Shown piece by piece: positions 8,738 through 16,438 of a stretch of DNA of 64,000 nucleotides; the stretch's first letter is position 1, and every line of letters begins with the position of its first letter. This stretch comes from CAYVFC01 sp964450715 (GTDB lineage Bacteria; Myxococcota_A; Polyangia; Polyangiales; JAFGIB01). The notes beneath the pieces are model-generated. The model was given only the letters and a program-made list of their open reading frames with translations. It was not told the origin of the DNA and searched no databases. The stretch covers positions 1 to 64,000 of the forward strand of contig CAYVFC010000023.1 of NCBI GenBank assembly GCA_964450715.1, written 5' to 3'. Position numbers and translations under genes: made by a program.

Positions 8738-10675
8738 TCAACCTCGCCTCGTCCGCAATAACTCGGTCGCCTGCGCCGCCGGAACTGGCCGGCTGAAGAG
8801 GTACCCCTGCGCTCGATCGCGCCTCGGCTTATCGCTGTGCCCCTTTCGGATCGACCTCAGGAACCGCAGCTGTTCGGCCGTCTCCACCCCCTCGGCGACC
8901 ATTTCGATCCGTAGCGACCGCGCCAGCGCGACGACGGCCGCCACGATAGCGGCGTCCCGCTCGTCGTCGACCACGTGCTGGACGAAAAACCGATCGATCT
9001 TCAGGCCGTGGATGGGAAGCGACTTGAGCCGCGAGAGCGAGGAGTACCCCGCTCCGAAGTCGTCGATCATGATCCGCACGCCCAGGTCGTACAGGGCGCC
9101 GAGAACCGAGAGCGACCTCTCCGGGTTCTTCATGGCCGCGCTCTCGGTCAACTCGAGCTCGAGGTAGCGCGGCTCCAGCCCGGTAGCTTGTAGCACCTCC
9201 TCGACCGTACCGACCAGCGCGCCATCGGAGAGCTGGCGTTCCGAAACGTTCACCGCGATCGGGATGGGAGGAAACCCGGCCTGCTGCCAGGCCATGTTCT
9301 GACGGCAGGCCGTCTCCAACACCCACCTGCCGATCGGAACGATGAGGCCGGTATCCTCGGCGGCAGGAATGAAATGCATCGGCGAGATCACTCCTTGTTG
9401 AGGATGGTTCCATCGGATCAACGCCTCCATCCCGGCTACATCGCCGCTTTCGATATCGTTCAGGGGCTGGTAGTAGACCTCGAACTGCTCCTGCTCCACG
9501 GCATTGTGCAACGCTTCCCTCAGCTCGACTACCTCTTGGGCCCGCGAGCTCATGGCGGGCGAATAAAAGCAGAAGCCATTCTTGCGCTCCTGCTTGATTC
9601 GGTACATCGCCATGTCCGCGCCCTTCAGAAGCCCCTCGACGTTGTCACAGTCGTTCGGATAGATGCAGATACCGATGCTAGCGGTAGTGCGAATCACCTG
9701 TCCGTCGACCTCGAAGCTCTCGCCGAATGCCTTCAGGATCCGGCCGGCCGCCACCGAGGCCATCTTCGCTTCCGCCAGGTCGTCGAGCACCACTACGAAC
9801 TCGTCGCCGCCCAGCCGCGCCACGGTGTCGCACTGCCGGATCGCTCGCTTCAGCCGGTCGGCCGCGACCTTCAGCAACTTGTCGCCGGTCTTGTGGCCCA
9901 GCGTGTCGTTCACCTCCTTGAAATTGTCGAGGTCCACCAGCAAGAGCGCGACGTGGTTTCGGTAACGGCGAGCGCGCGCCATCACGTGCTCCAGCCGGTC
10001 GTGAAGCAGCAGGCGGTTGGGCAGATCGGTCAGCAAGTCGTGGGTGGCCAGGTGCTTGAGCTCGTCCTCGGCCTTCCGCCGCTCCTCGATCTCGGCCTGC
10101 AGGTTCTGGTTGGCCTGCCGCAGATCCTGCGTTCGATCCTCGACCAGCGACTCGAGATCCCGCAACCGCTGCTGTAGCTGCTGGTGCAGCCACCACTTGT
10201 GCGAGAGCGCGTGGGTGGTCTGCAGCAGCTCGACGTTGTCGAAGGGCTTCTTCAGGATCAACAACCGGTCGGACTGGCCCAGCGTCTTGACGATATCCTC
10301 CCAGGAGTGGTCCGAATAAGCGGTGCAGATCACCATCTGTAAATCGGGGTCCTCCTTCCACAGATGGGAGATGGTCTCGATGCCGTCCCAGCCCGGCGGC
10401 ATGCGGACGTCCACGAAGGCGACCGAGTACGGGCGCTGTTCCCGCAGCGACCTAGCCACCAGCTGCAGCCCCTCCTGGCCCTGGTAGGCGGAGTCGATCT
10501 CGAACCCGCGGCGGCTCCTTTTGCTCAGCGCTTCGCCGAACAGGTCCGCCTCCATGACGTCGAGCGCGGCGTCCCCCTCGTCGTCTACGCTGAGTACTTT
10601 ACGGATGTCTTCGTGAATGGCCCGGTTATCGTCGATTACCAGAATGCGCCCCGTCTGCTCCGCCTGACCGTTCAT
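8738..10675 (-). CDS. Response regulator with GGDEF and EAL domains (645 aa)
   Basis: A receiver (phospho-Asp about Asp89 in AFVDVRMP) is followed by a coiled coil (about 165-210), a GGDEF domain with intact GGDEF at 289-293 and an RxxD inhibitory site (RQCD, 280-283), and an EAL domain starting at Glu417 (MEALIRW). The EAL domain keeps the usual metal and catalytic motifs: NVSE, LELTES, IDDFGAGYS, LKIDR, VAEGVET and QGYLFSRP. Both c-di-GMP synthesis and hydrolysis are therefore possible. A short basic insert (about 12 residues) sits just before QGYLF, which is uncommon. The ATG at 10675 has GGAGGG six bases upstream, and it overlaps the preceding HTH gene's stop by four bases (ATGA), so translation is coupled. 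A longer in-frame reading upstream lacks an RBS and overlaps the HTH gene, so it was not used. Confidence 0.95.
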   Translation of the reverse strand: MNGQAEQTGRILVIDDNRAIHEDIRKVLSVDDEGDAALDVMEADLFGEALSKRSRRGFEIDSAYQGQEGLQLVARSLREQRPYSVAFVDVRMPPGWDGIETISHLWKEDPDLQMVICTAYSDHSWEDIVKTLGQSDRLLILKKPFDNVELLQTTHALSHKWWLHQQLQQRLRDLESLVEDRTQDLRQANQNLQAEIEERRKAEDELKHLATHDLLTDLPNRLLLHDRLEHVMARARRYRNHVALLLVDLDNFKEVNDTLGHKTGDKLLKVAADRLKRAIRQCDTVARLGGDEFVVVLDDLAEAKMASVAAGRILKAFGESFEVDGQVIRTTASIGICIYPNDCDNVEGLLKGADMAMYRIKQERKNGFCFYSPAMSSRAQEVVELREALHNAVEQEQFEVYYQPLNDIESGDVAGMEALIRWNHPQQGVISPMHFIPAAEDTGLIVPIGRWVLETACRQNMAWQQAGFPPIPIAVNVSERQLSDGALVGTVEEVLQATGLEPRYLELELTESAAMKNPERSLSVLGALYDLGVRIMIDDFGAGYSSLSRLKSLPIHGLKIDRFFVQHVVDDERDAAIVAAVVALARSLRIEMVAEGVETAEQLRFLRSIRKGHSDKPRRDRAQGYLFSRPVPAAQATELLRTRRG

Positions 10676-11013
10676 GGTTTCCCTCCATCGCCGGTGCCCG
10701 CACCGGCGTTCGCCTGCCACTCGCCGCTCTCTTCTCTCCCGGAAAACGACGAAAGCTGCTGGTCGCTTTCGCGTCCCCCGGGACCGTCGAGAACCCGTTC
10801 CTCCCCCCTCGAATCGTCCGGGTACACAGAGTTCGCGACCTCGACGACCTCTCCGCATCGCAGCCAGGCCTCGATGTCGTTCAAGTGAAAGCGCCAGCGG
10901 CTGGCGATCTTGCGCCCGGGCAGCTTCCCGGCCTTGACGAGCTTGTACACCGTCCTGGGAGCGAGCCGCAGATACTCGGCCACCTCCTCGATGGTCATCA
11001 CCTCGTGTGGCAT
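10672..11013 (-). CDS. Excisionase-family helix-turn-helix DNA-binding protein (113 aa)
   Basis: The N-terminal half is a MerR/excisionase-type winged HTH (MTIEEVAEYLRLAPRTVYKL then GKLPGRKIASRWRF, ending DIEAWLR), the pattern of the excisionase-family DNA-binding domain used by many non-phage regulators. The last 60 residues are low-complexity and acidic. It heads the minus-strand signalling run and overlaps the REC-GGDEF-EAL gene by ATGA. A complete family A palindrome lies directly upstream (11030-11199), inside or next to its promoter region. It is probably a transcription factor for this run; nothing suggests an integrase nearby. Confidence 0.85.
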   Translation of the reverse strand: MPHEVMTIEEVAEYLRLAPRTVYKLVKAGKLPGRKIASRWRFHLNDIEAWLRCGEVVEVANSVYPDDSRGEERVLDGPGGRESDQQLSSFSGREESGEWQANAGAGTGDGGKP

Positions 11014-11029
11014 CTCATACCCATCCTTT

Positions 11030-11199
11030 CTAGAGCACCGAACGGATTGAAACGCCTTTGAGTTCGCGAGGATAGAGGGGCCAGATGCGGATGCCGGCCC
11101 GACGAAGCAGTGGCAGAGCCACTTCGAGGAGGGACGGCGCCGCAGATGGCCCCTCTAGACCGCGAAATCATGGCGTTTTCAACCCGTTCGGTACTCTAG
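11030..11199. repeat. Family A palindromic repeat, complete copy 2
   Basis: The element begins and ends in CTAG. The left arm CTAGAGCACCGAACGG pairs with the right-arm complement of CCGTTCGGTACTCTAG. Further in, TAGAGGGGCCA pairs with TGGCCCCTCTA, and the apex is GTGGC-AGA-GCCAC within CGAAG/CTTCG. It spans 170 bases, the same as copy 3, with sparse mismatches. It lies between the HTH gene start (11013, minus strand) and family D and the sigma-factor gene end. No ORF is conserved in it. Confidence 0.9.
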
Positions 11200-11448
11200 C
11201 ACCCTGTTGTCTTCTCTTGCACTCTGACGACCTTTTCATTGCAGGTTCCGTACCATCGAGATCGCGAAGGGATCGGACGCCGTTTCCGAGGAATTGGCGG
11301 CGACACCGTTCGAAAGCAGCGCCCAGGTACTCCCCCGAGCCTGGATACGGTGGCCGATTCCTCCGCTAGCTGTAGCAATATCCTTCTACTGACTTTCTCG
11401 TCGGGTAATGTGACAACGCCCCTACCCGGACGTCGGCTACCGTCGTGT
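11200..11448. other. Intergenic stretch with no recognised gene
   Basis: This is the part of the 11014-11610 gap between the family A and family D repeats. Only short overlapping reading frames without ribosome sites are present. I see no tRNA, terminator or clear promoter in it. Confidence 0.5.
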
Positions 11449-11519
11449 TGTCATTTCGAAGCGAAGCGAGAAATCTCCCGGCGTACAATCGAGATCTCTC
11501 GCTTCGCTCGAGATGACGT
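11449..11519. repeat. Family D inverted repeat, copy 1
   Basis: TGTCATTTCGAAGCGAAGCG at the left pairs with CGCTTCGCTCGAGATGAC at the right; the inner arms GAGAAATCTC and GAGATCTCTC also pair. The fold is one long stem. It lies beyond the 3' end of the minus-strand sigma-factor gene (11611) and could work as its terminator. The same ends recur at 17265, 33090 and 40555. Confidence 0.8.
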
Positions 11520-11610
11520 TGCCGAAGGCGAACGTCTTCGAGAAACGAATGGTCGCGTTCCATTATCCGAAGGGAAGCTCAGTAGATCTCCCACCCGGTG
11601 GGACGCCTGC

Positions 11611-12303
11611 TCAAGCGGCGACGGCCGCGGCGCCCTCAGCCGACACGGCGCTCCGCAGATTGCGAACGCCCAGCTTCTGCAGCTGACAGACGCGGGCCTC
11701 GCTCACGCCCATGCGCTCACCGATCTCGCGCAGGCTGAGCCCCTGCGTGAGACCGAGCTCGATCGCGGTTCGCTGGCGCGGCGACAGCTCGCGCAGGGCG
11801 CGCAGTAGCCGCTCGCCTCGGGTACGGCGGTCGGCCAGCTCGTCGGGCAGCGGGGCCAGCGAATTGCACATCCTACGGCCCAGCCGGTCGCTCTCGGCCG
11901 AGCCGGTGTCCACGAAGACCAGTCGGCGCGCCGCGATCTCCTCCTCCTTTTCGCTCGTGCTCCGGTCCGGCGCGTCGCTCGGCTCGCCCCGGCGGCGGAT
12001 CAGAATCCGGAGCTCCTCGCGGCTACGGATATCGAGCCGCCGTATGGCGTCTATCATCCGCTGCCGGACCCGGGTGCGTACCCAGGTTCGCTCCGAGATG
12101 CCGTACCCCCGGTAGGTGTCGAGCGCCTCCAGCACGGCCACCCGGCCCTCGGCGCGCAGATCTTCCTCGTCCAGGGCCTGGCCCCGTGCAACCGACGGCT
12201 TAAGCTGCCTCGCCGCCCAGCGGACGACCTTCTCGTATCGCTCCAGCGCCTCTCGAGCCCTTTCCTCATTCCATCGAAAACCGGCTCCTGCTCTATCTTT
12301 CAT
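11611..12303 (-). CDS. FliA/WhiG-like sigma-70 family (group 3) sigma factor (230 aa)
   Basis: Region 2 (about 40-90) runs DEEDLRAEGRVAVLEALDTY then RTRVRQRMIDAIRRLD, close to the FliA pattern. Region 4 at the C-terminus has LSPRQRTAIELGL followed by the HTH SLREIGERMGVSEARVCQL. The segment between, where region 3 sits in FliA, is not recognisable and is rich in charged residues. The start at 12303 has GGAGG six bases upstream; an ATG 18 bases earlier lacks one. No anti-sigma gene or flagellar gene is adjacent, so it may serve development, motility or envelope genes elsewhere. The nearest neighbours are the divergent receiver gene at 12555 and repeats downstream. Confidence 0.88.
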   Translation of the reverse strand: MKDRAGAGFRWNEERAREALERYEKVVRWAARQLKPSVARGQALDEEDLRAEGRVAVLEALDTYRGYGISERTWVRTRVRQRMIDAIRRLDIRSREELRILIRRRGEPSDAPDRSTSEKEEEIAARRLVFVDTGSAESDRLGRRMCNSLAPLPDELADRRTRGERLLRALRELSPRQRTAIELGLTQGLSLREIGERMGVSEARVCQLQKLGVRNLRSAVSAEGAAAVAA

Positions 12304-12554
12304 GGTTCGCCTCCCGTGCATACCGGTTACCTATTCAAAAGGCGTACCGGATTTTCGTGGACAGACGCCGAGGGCGATCTCGAAAGAAAAACTCTGTATT
12401 CACGGTCGCTTAACCGCACACCCCGGGCTCCCGTGCAGGTGATCGTTCCGACGACCGGTGGATGAATCGACCATTCAATTCGCGTGCGCGGTGTTTATAA
12501 ACTCTTCGGCCCGCCGTATATTTCCTTGATACCGCGGCCCGCGGGAGGGGCGCC

Positions 12555-12989
12555 GTGTCGGGCGGACGCCGCCTTCCCAACGGCCAACCCCGATCAGACG
12601 ACAAGATGAAAACCATACTCATCATAGACGACGACGAGAACATCCGCTCGGCGGTCAAGCGAGGGCTGGAGGGATTCGGCAAGTACAGGGTTTCCGTGGC
12701 CGAAGGGGGCAAGGCCGGCCTCAAGGCGGCGGGAAAGGTCAAACCGGACCTGATCCTGCTGGACATCGTCATGCCCGACATGGACGGCATCAGCGTCCTG
12801 AAGAAGCTGAGGGAAAAGGGCAAGACGCGCTTCATTCCCGTGGTCATGCTTACCGGGGTGCAGGACCAGGAGGCCAAGGAGCAGGCGAGCTACCAGTACG
12901 CCGAGCAGTACCTGACCAAGCCCTTCGAGATCAACAAGCTGGAATCGGTGATCGCGCGCACCCTGTCCAGTCCGCGTCACTTTCTGTAG
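12555..12989 (+). CDS. Single-domain response regulator (CheY-like, 144 aa)
   Basis: A full receiver follows a 17-residue polar leader: ILIIDDDEN, then LILLDIVMPDMDG with the phospho-Asp, VVMLTG with the Thr switch, and YLTKPFE with the conserved Lys. I chose the GTG at 12555 because GGGAGGGG lies four bases upstream; the ATG at 12606 (MKTILIIDD) would give the bare domain but has no ribosome site. There is no output domain. It is divergent from the sigma-factor gene, 251 bases away, which could mean shared control. Confidence 0.88.
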   Translation: MSGGRRLPNGQPRSDDKMKTILIIDDDENIRSAVKRGLEGFGKYRVSVAEGGKAGLKAAGKVKPDLILLDIVMPDMDGISVLKKLREKGKTRFIPVVMLTGVQDQEAKEQASYQYAEQYLTKPFEINKLESVIARTLSSPRHFL

Positions 12990-13257
12990 TCGGATGTGCG
13001 CCCGGGTCTCACCGCGGCGCGGCCGGTCCGCCGGATTTCGAGGTATGCTCTGGTTGTACCCCCCCGCGCCGCGTACTATTCTAAATCTATTCCCGGCTCG
13101 TGGTGCCAGACCGAGCCCGCGAACGGCGGCGAACGCGGATGACGAAGCGAAGCGGATGGTCCTGCACGATCGTCTCGCGGCGAATACAGCCGAAAGATAT
13201 CCTTGCCGCGTCTACCGATGGTACTCGTACAAGGCGAACCGGCAGCGGGGTAGCTGA

Positions 13258-13662
13258 ATGAAGCAACAGGATGACAACCCGGCGCGCCTGATCCTGGTGG
13301 TCGACGACGACCCCCTGATCCGCAAGAGCATGCTGCGCGTGCTGGGAAGTGAGTTCGAGGTGCTGCTGGCCAGCGGCAAGAAGGAGGCGGACACCATCCT
13401 GCAGAGCCGCGACGATATCCGCCTGGTGATCTCCGACTGCCAGATGGAAGAGGGCCGCAGCGGCGTGGCGCTGCTCAAGCAGCTCAGGGACACGCGCCCG
13501 GAGATCATTCGCGTTTTGGTCTCCGGCAGCCTGGGAGCGCGAGAGGCGCAGAGCATGGTCGATGATGAAACGGCCCACGTCTACCTGGCCAAGCCCTGGA
13601 GCAAGGACCGGCTGGTGGAGACGGTGCGCGTTCTCTTCTACGGCGAATTCCGCGACAGTTGA
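13258..13662 (+). CDS. Single-domain response regulator (134 aa)
   Basis: The receiver carries LILVVDDDPL, the acceptor Asp in LVISDCQMEEG, VLVSGS with the Ser switch and YLAKPWSKD with the Lys. The KPW ending is typical of receivers paired with HD-GYP or EAL output proteins. It is convergent with, and only 6 bases from, the REC-EAL gene on the other strand. A close relative by style is encoded at 29721 (also ending RKPWS). Confidence 0.9.
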   Translation: MKQQDDNPARLILVVDDDPLIRKSMLRVLGSEFEVLLASGKKEADTILQSRDDIRLVISDCQMEEGRSGVALLKQLRDTRPEIIRVLVSGSLGAREAQSMVDDETAHVYLAKPWSKDRLVETVRVLFYGEFRDS

Positions 13663-13668
13663 CCCCCG

Positions 13669-14940
13669 CTACCCGGTGCCGGTCTCTACCTCTGGCCAGT
13701 TCACCGGCGGGAAGGGCCTGCCGGGACGCGAGAAAAGGAAGCCCTGGAACAGGGAGCAGTTCAAACCCACCAGGTGGGCAAGCTCCTCGTCGGTCTCGAT
13801 CCCCTCGGCCACGCTGACCACGCCCAGCTCGCGGCAGACAGCGGCCAGGGATTGCAACAGCTTGGCCTTGGTGGGCGAGCGATGGATATCGCGAACCAGA
13901 GACATGTCGAACTTGACGATGTCCGGATTCAGGGTGGTGAAGCTGGTCAACCCCGAGTAACCCGAGCCCAGGTCGTCGACGGCGATGCGAAAGCCCAGCG
14001 CGCGCAGCTTCGCAATACGCTCCTGTAGCTGGTCCACGTGATCGAGCGAGGAACGCTCGGTGATCTCCAGCACCACCCGGTCGGCAATGCGGGAGAGAGG
14101 GGAGTCCGGTGAGTAGAGATCCTCGTCGGCGAGTGACGGCGGCGCGACGTTGACGAAGAAGACGGCGTTGGGCGGAGCGTTGGCTGCCAGCGCCGGAATC
14201 TTGGAGCGAATAAAGCGGTCCAGCTCGGTCGTGCGCCCCAGCTCCTCGGCCAGCCCGAAGAAGACCCCGGGATGGGGCACCTCGGGCTCGTCGGTGCGCA
14301 CCAGCGCCTCGTAGCCGTACACGGTCCGGTCGCGAACCGCGACGATAGGCTGGGTGGCCACCCAGAGCCGCTCCAGCGCCCGGTTGAACCTGGCCTCCTT
14401 TTCCTTGCGCTCCTTCTCGGACAGGGCCTCGATAGCGGCGAATTCCGTCGAGTCCCGCATCCACCTTCTCTCGATCACGGCATTGACGGCCGACTTCAGG
14501 CAGGCCTTGAGATCACCTGCCTTGCAGGGCTTGCGCATGAAGCGGAAGATGGAGGCGTTGTTGATGGCGTCGACCGCCGTCTCCAGGCTGGCCTCCCCGG
14601 TCAGAATGATGCGCACCACGTCCGGATACCGGAGCCGGACGATGGTCAGGAACTCCGAGCCGGAGATGCCCGGCATCTTCTCGTCCGAGACCACGATGTC
14701 GATGGGGGTATTCTCCATGATGGAGAGCGCGTGTTGGACCGTATTGGCGGTCAGCACCTCGTAGGGCTCGCCGCGCAGCACCCGGCGGGCGCTGCTGGTC
14801 ACGGTCGGCTCGTCATCGACGAACAGCACCTTGCACTGCTCGACGACCGCTTCGGATTCCGGATCCGCACCCTCGGGCGGGGTACTCTCGTCTATCAGGA
14901 GCTTCTTCATCTCTCTCCCCTCTCCACTCGGGTTCAGCAT
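13669..14940 (-). CDS. Receiver-EAL c-di-GMP phosphodiesterase (423 aa)
   Basis: The receiver (about 35-155) has phospho-Asp86 in VVSDEKMPG and Lys in FMRKPCK. The EAL domain starts at Glu211 (YGYEALVR) and keeps NVAPPSL, VVLEITER, VDDLGSGYSGL, VKFDMSL, VAEGIET and QGFLFSRP, so it should hydrolyse c-di-GMP to pGpG. The ATG at 14940 has GGAGG about ten bases upstream; the ATG at 14910 (MKKLLI) is a second possibility with a purine-rich leader. A longer reading into the upstream gene is just that gene's shadow. It follows the PilZ gene by 23 bases, so a c-di-GMP reader and an eraser are made together. Confidence 0.93.
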   Translation of the reverse strand: MLNPSGEGREMKKLLIDESTPPEGADPESEAVVEQCKVLFVDDEPTVTSSARRVLRGEPYEVLTANTVQHALSIMENTPIDIVVSDEKMPGISGSEFLTIVRLRYPDVVRIILTGEASLETAVDAINNASIFRFMRKPCKAGDLKACLKSAVNAVIERRWMRDSTEFAAIEALSEKERKEKEARFNRALERLWVATQPIVAVRDRTVYGYEALVRTDEPEVPHPGVFFGLAEELGRTTELDRFIRSKIPALAANAPPNAVFFVNVAPPSLADEDLYSPDSPLSRIADRVVLEITERSSLDHVDQLQERIAKLRALGFRIAVDDLGSGYSGLTSFTTLNPDIVKFDMSLVRDIHRSPTKAKLLQSLAAVCRELGVVSVAEGIETDEELAHLVGLNCSLFQGFLFSRPGRPFPPVNWPEVETGTG

Positions 14941-14963
14941 GGCTCGACTCCCTCCCCGGTCTC

Positions 14964-16100
14964 TCAGACCGCCTCGAGAAACGCGTTCCGGGTCTCGTCC
15001 GACGCCGTACGGCAGAGCTCCTCGTAAACGCAGACGTACAGCTGCAGATCTTCGGGCGGGCAGCGCTCGGCCTCGATGCGCATGCCGAAACCGGGCGGGG
15101 TGGCGCCTCCGGTCGCGCTGGGATTGCGCCGCCACACCACGCGCCCCCTCAGGTGCATGCCGGTGCCGTCGCGCGGGTCGCGCATCTCCAGCCAGAGCTC
15201 GCTGCCCGGCTGGGGCGGGTCTAACGTGCGCACGTACAGGCCCTCGCGGCTGATATTGTGGGTGAGCCCGTAGATGCTCTCCAGCGCTCCGGGCTCGCGA
15301 AAGGCACAGACCGTGTGGAAGAGCAGACGCCTGGAAGCGCGCTGCTCCTTGCCCTTGCCGCTCAGCATCTCGTCGGCGAAGAAGAGCACCTTGCCCGCCT
15401 GCTCCGAGCTGCTCGGGATCGCGTCCTGGCCCTCGCCCTGCCCCGCCTCGGGGATCACCATGGCCGGCAGGGTCGGGTTGTCGGTAATGGTGCGCACGGC
15501 CTTGACCGCGGCCTCCGCGCCGTTCGGCGGGAAGTCCGCGGTCACCACCACCAGGGCCAACGAGCGAGCGGCCTTGGCGATCTCGACCAGCTCGTAGGCC
15601 CCCTCGGCGAAGCAGACGTCGAAACCGGCCTGCCGCAGGGTACGTCCCAGCAGGCGGCGCTGGTTGATCTGCTGGCAGGCCACGACCGCCTCCCCCTTGT
15701 TGGCCGGGGGCCGGGCGCCCGGACGGCGGCCCGCCAGGTTGGCCAGCCGCCGGGTGATGCCGCCCGCGTCGCTGGTCACCTGTACGTCGTCCGCGCCCTG
15801 CGCGTAGGCCTTGCGGTACTCCGTATCGCCCGGGTAGGGCGCCAGGGCCACCACCGGCACGCTGAACAGCTCGGCGCGGCTGCGCATCCAGTCGACCAGC
15901 GCGTCGATGGGAGCGGAGTGCGACACGAAAACGCAGCAGGGCGAAACGGGCAGCGCCTTCAGGCCCGAGCACGCCTCCTCGACGCTCGGATAGAAGGCGA
16001 GCGCGGTCTGCGCCCGGGCGGCGGCCGCCTTCAGGAATCCCTTCTCGATTTCGCTGATATCTCCCACCACGGCTGCGACCATATTGTTATCCGACGTCAT
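14964..16100 (-). CDS. PilZ protein with two degenerate receiver-like domains (378 aa)
   Basis: Two alpha/beta stretches (about 5-120 and 140-235) have receiver-like spacing, but the aspartate and lysine positions are lost (for example FVSHSAP and VVTADFPPN where a phospho-Asp is expected). A PilZ domain follows (about 265-355): RRLLFH at its start, THNISREGLYVRT as the NxSxxG motif, and VVWRRN near the end. The ATG at 16100 has AAAGGAAAG upstream. It is cotranscribed with the REC-EAL phosphodiesterase. It probably binds c-di-GMP and uses the pseudo-receivers for protein contacts. Confidence 0.85.
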   Translation of the reverse strand: MTSDNNMVAAVVGDISEIEKGFLKAAAARAQTALAFYPSVEEACSGLKALPVSPCCVFVSHSAPIDALVDWMRSRAELFSVPVVALAPYPGDTEYRKAYAQGADDVQVTSDAGGITRRLANLAGRRPGARPPANKGEAVVACQQINQRRLLGRTLRQAGFDVCFAEGAYELVEIAKAARSLALVVVTADFPPNGAEAAVKAVRTITDNPTLPAMVIPEAGQGEGQDAIPSSSEQAGKVLFFADEMLSGKGKEQRASRRLLFHTVCAFREPGALESIYGLTHNISREGLYVRTLDPPQPGSELWLEMRDPRDGTGMHLRGRVVWRRNPSATGGATPPGFGMRIEAERCPPEDLQLYVCVYEELCRTASDETRNAFLEAV

Positions 16101-16438
16101 CGCTCTCTTTCCTTTCGCGCTTTCAATGGGTGAGCTTTCCGTTTCCACCCCCCCAGCCCTGCGAAGAGCGTGCCAGGTAGAGAAGTGGAGGAATGCGCCA
16201 ATTCTCCGCCGCGGCGGCGATCGGCCGGTGGAAGAAAGCTCCAACGCGGTGGAGGAATCTTCCAGGGGGGGACTGGAGCATTCGTCCACTGGTAGGGAGC
16301 AGAGCTCACCTCCGGACGACCGGCAGCGGTATAGGTCGAGTAAACCTGTAGGAGCGAAGCTCCCGTAATCATGCGATAAATCGAGAAAACCTGCTCTCGG
16401 GCACGCTCTCTGCAAAGTCACGCGTATGAGGACGGGCC
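16101..16438. other. Divergent intergenic region between PilZ and protease genes
   Basis: It holds the promoters of both flanking genes. A small hairpin GGAGC-GAA-GCTCC is visible near 16360, and a purine-rich motif close to GGTGGAAGAAAGCTCC recurs twice at about 16228-16265 with variation. No gene and no certain -10/-35 pair is seen. Confidence 0.4.

Noticed and set aside
10676..10858. Longer start for the REC-GGDEF-EAL gene
   Set aside because: It lies inside the HTH gene, lacks an RBS and adds an Arg-rich tail, while 10675 has GGAGGG and an ATGA overlap.
10672..11013. Phage or integrative element marked by the excisionase-like gene
   Set aside because: No integrase, att repeat or phage gene is near; this HTH type is common in ordinary regulators.
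11030..11199. Family A as a simple MITE with CTAG target duplication
   Set aside because: CTAG at both ends of copy 2 is suggestive, but terminal arms differ between copies while staying paired, which terminal inverted repeats of one transposon would not do. Kept as an alternative only.
12994..13257. 87-residue frame just before the receiver at 13258
   Set aside because: The translation is Arg/Pro-rich without domain pattern, and no ribosome site precedes it. The stretch is better read as the leader of the receiver gene.
14941..15972. In-frame N-terminal extension of the REC-EAL gene
   Set aside because: It overlaps the PilZ gene in another frame and has the Arg/Gly-rich composition of a shadow; the receiver starts cleanly after the ATG at 14940.
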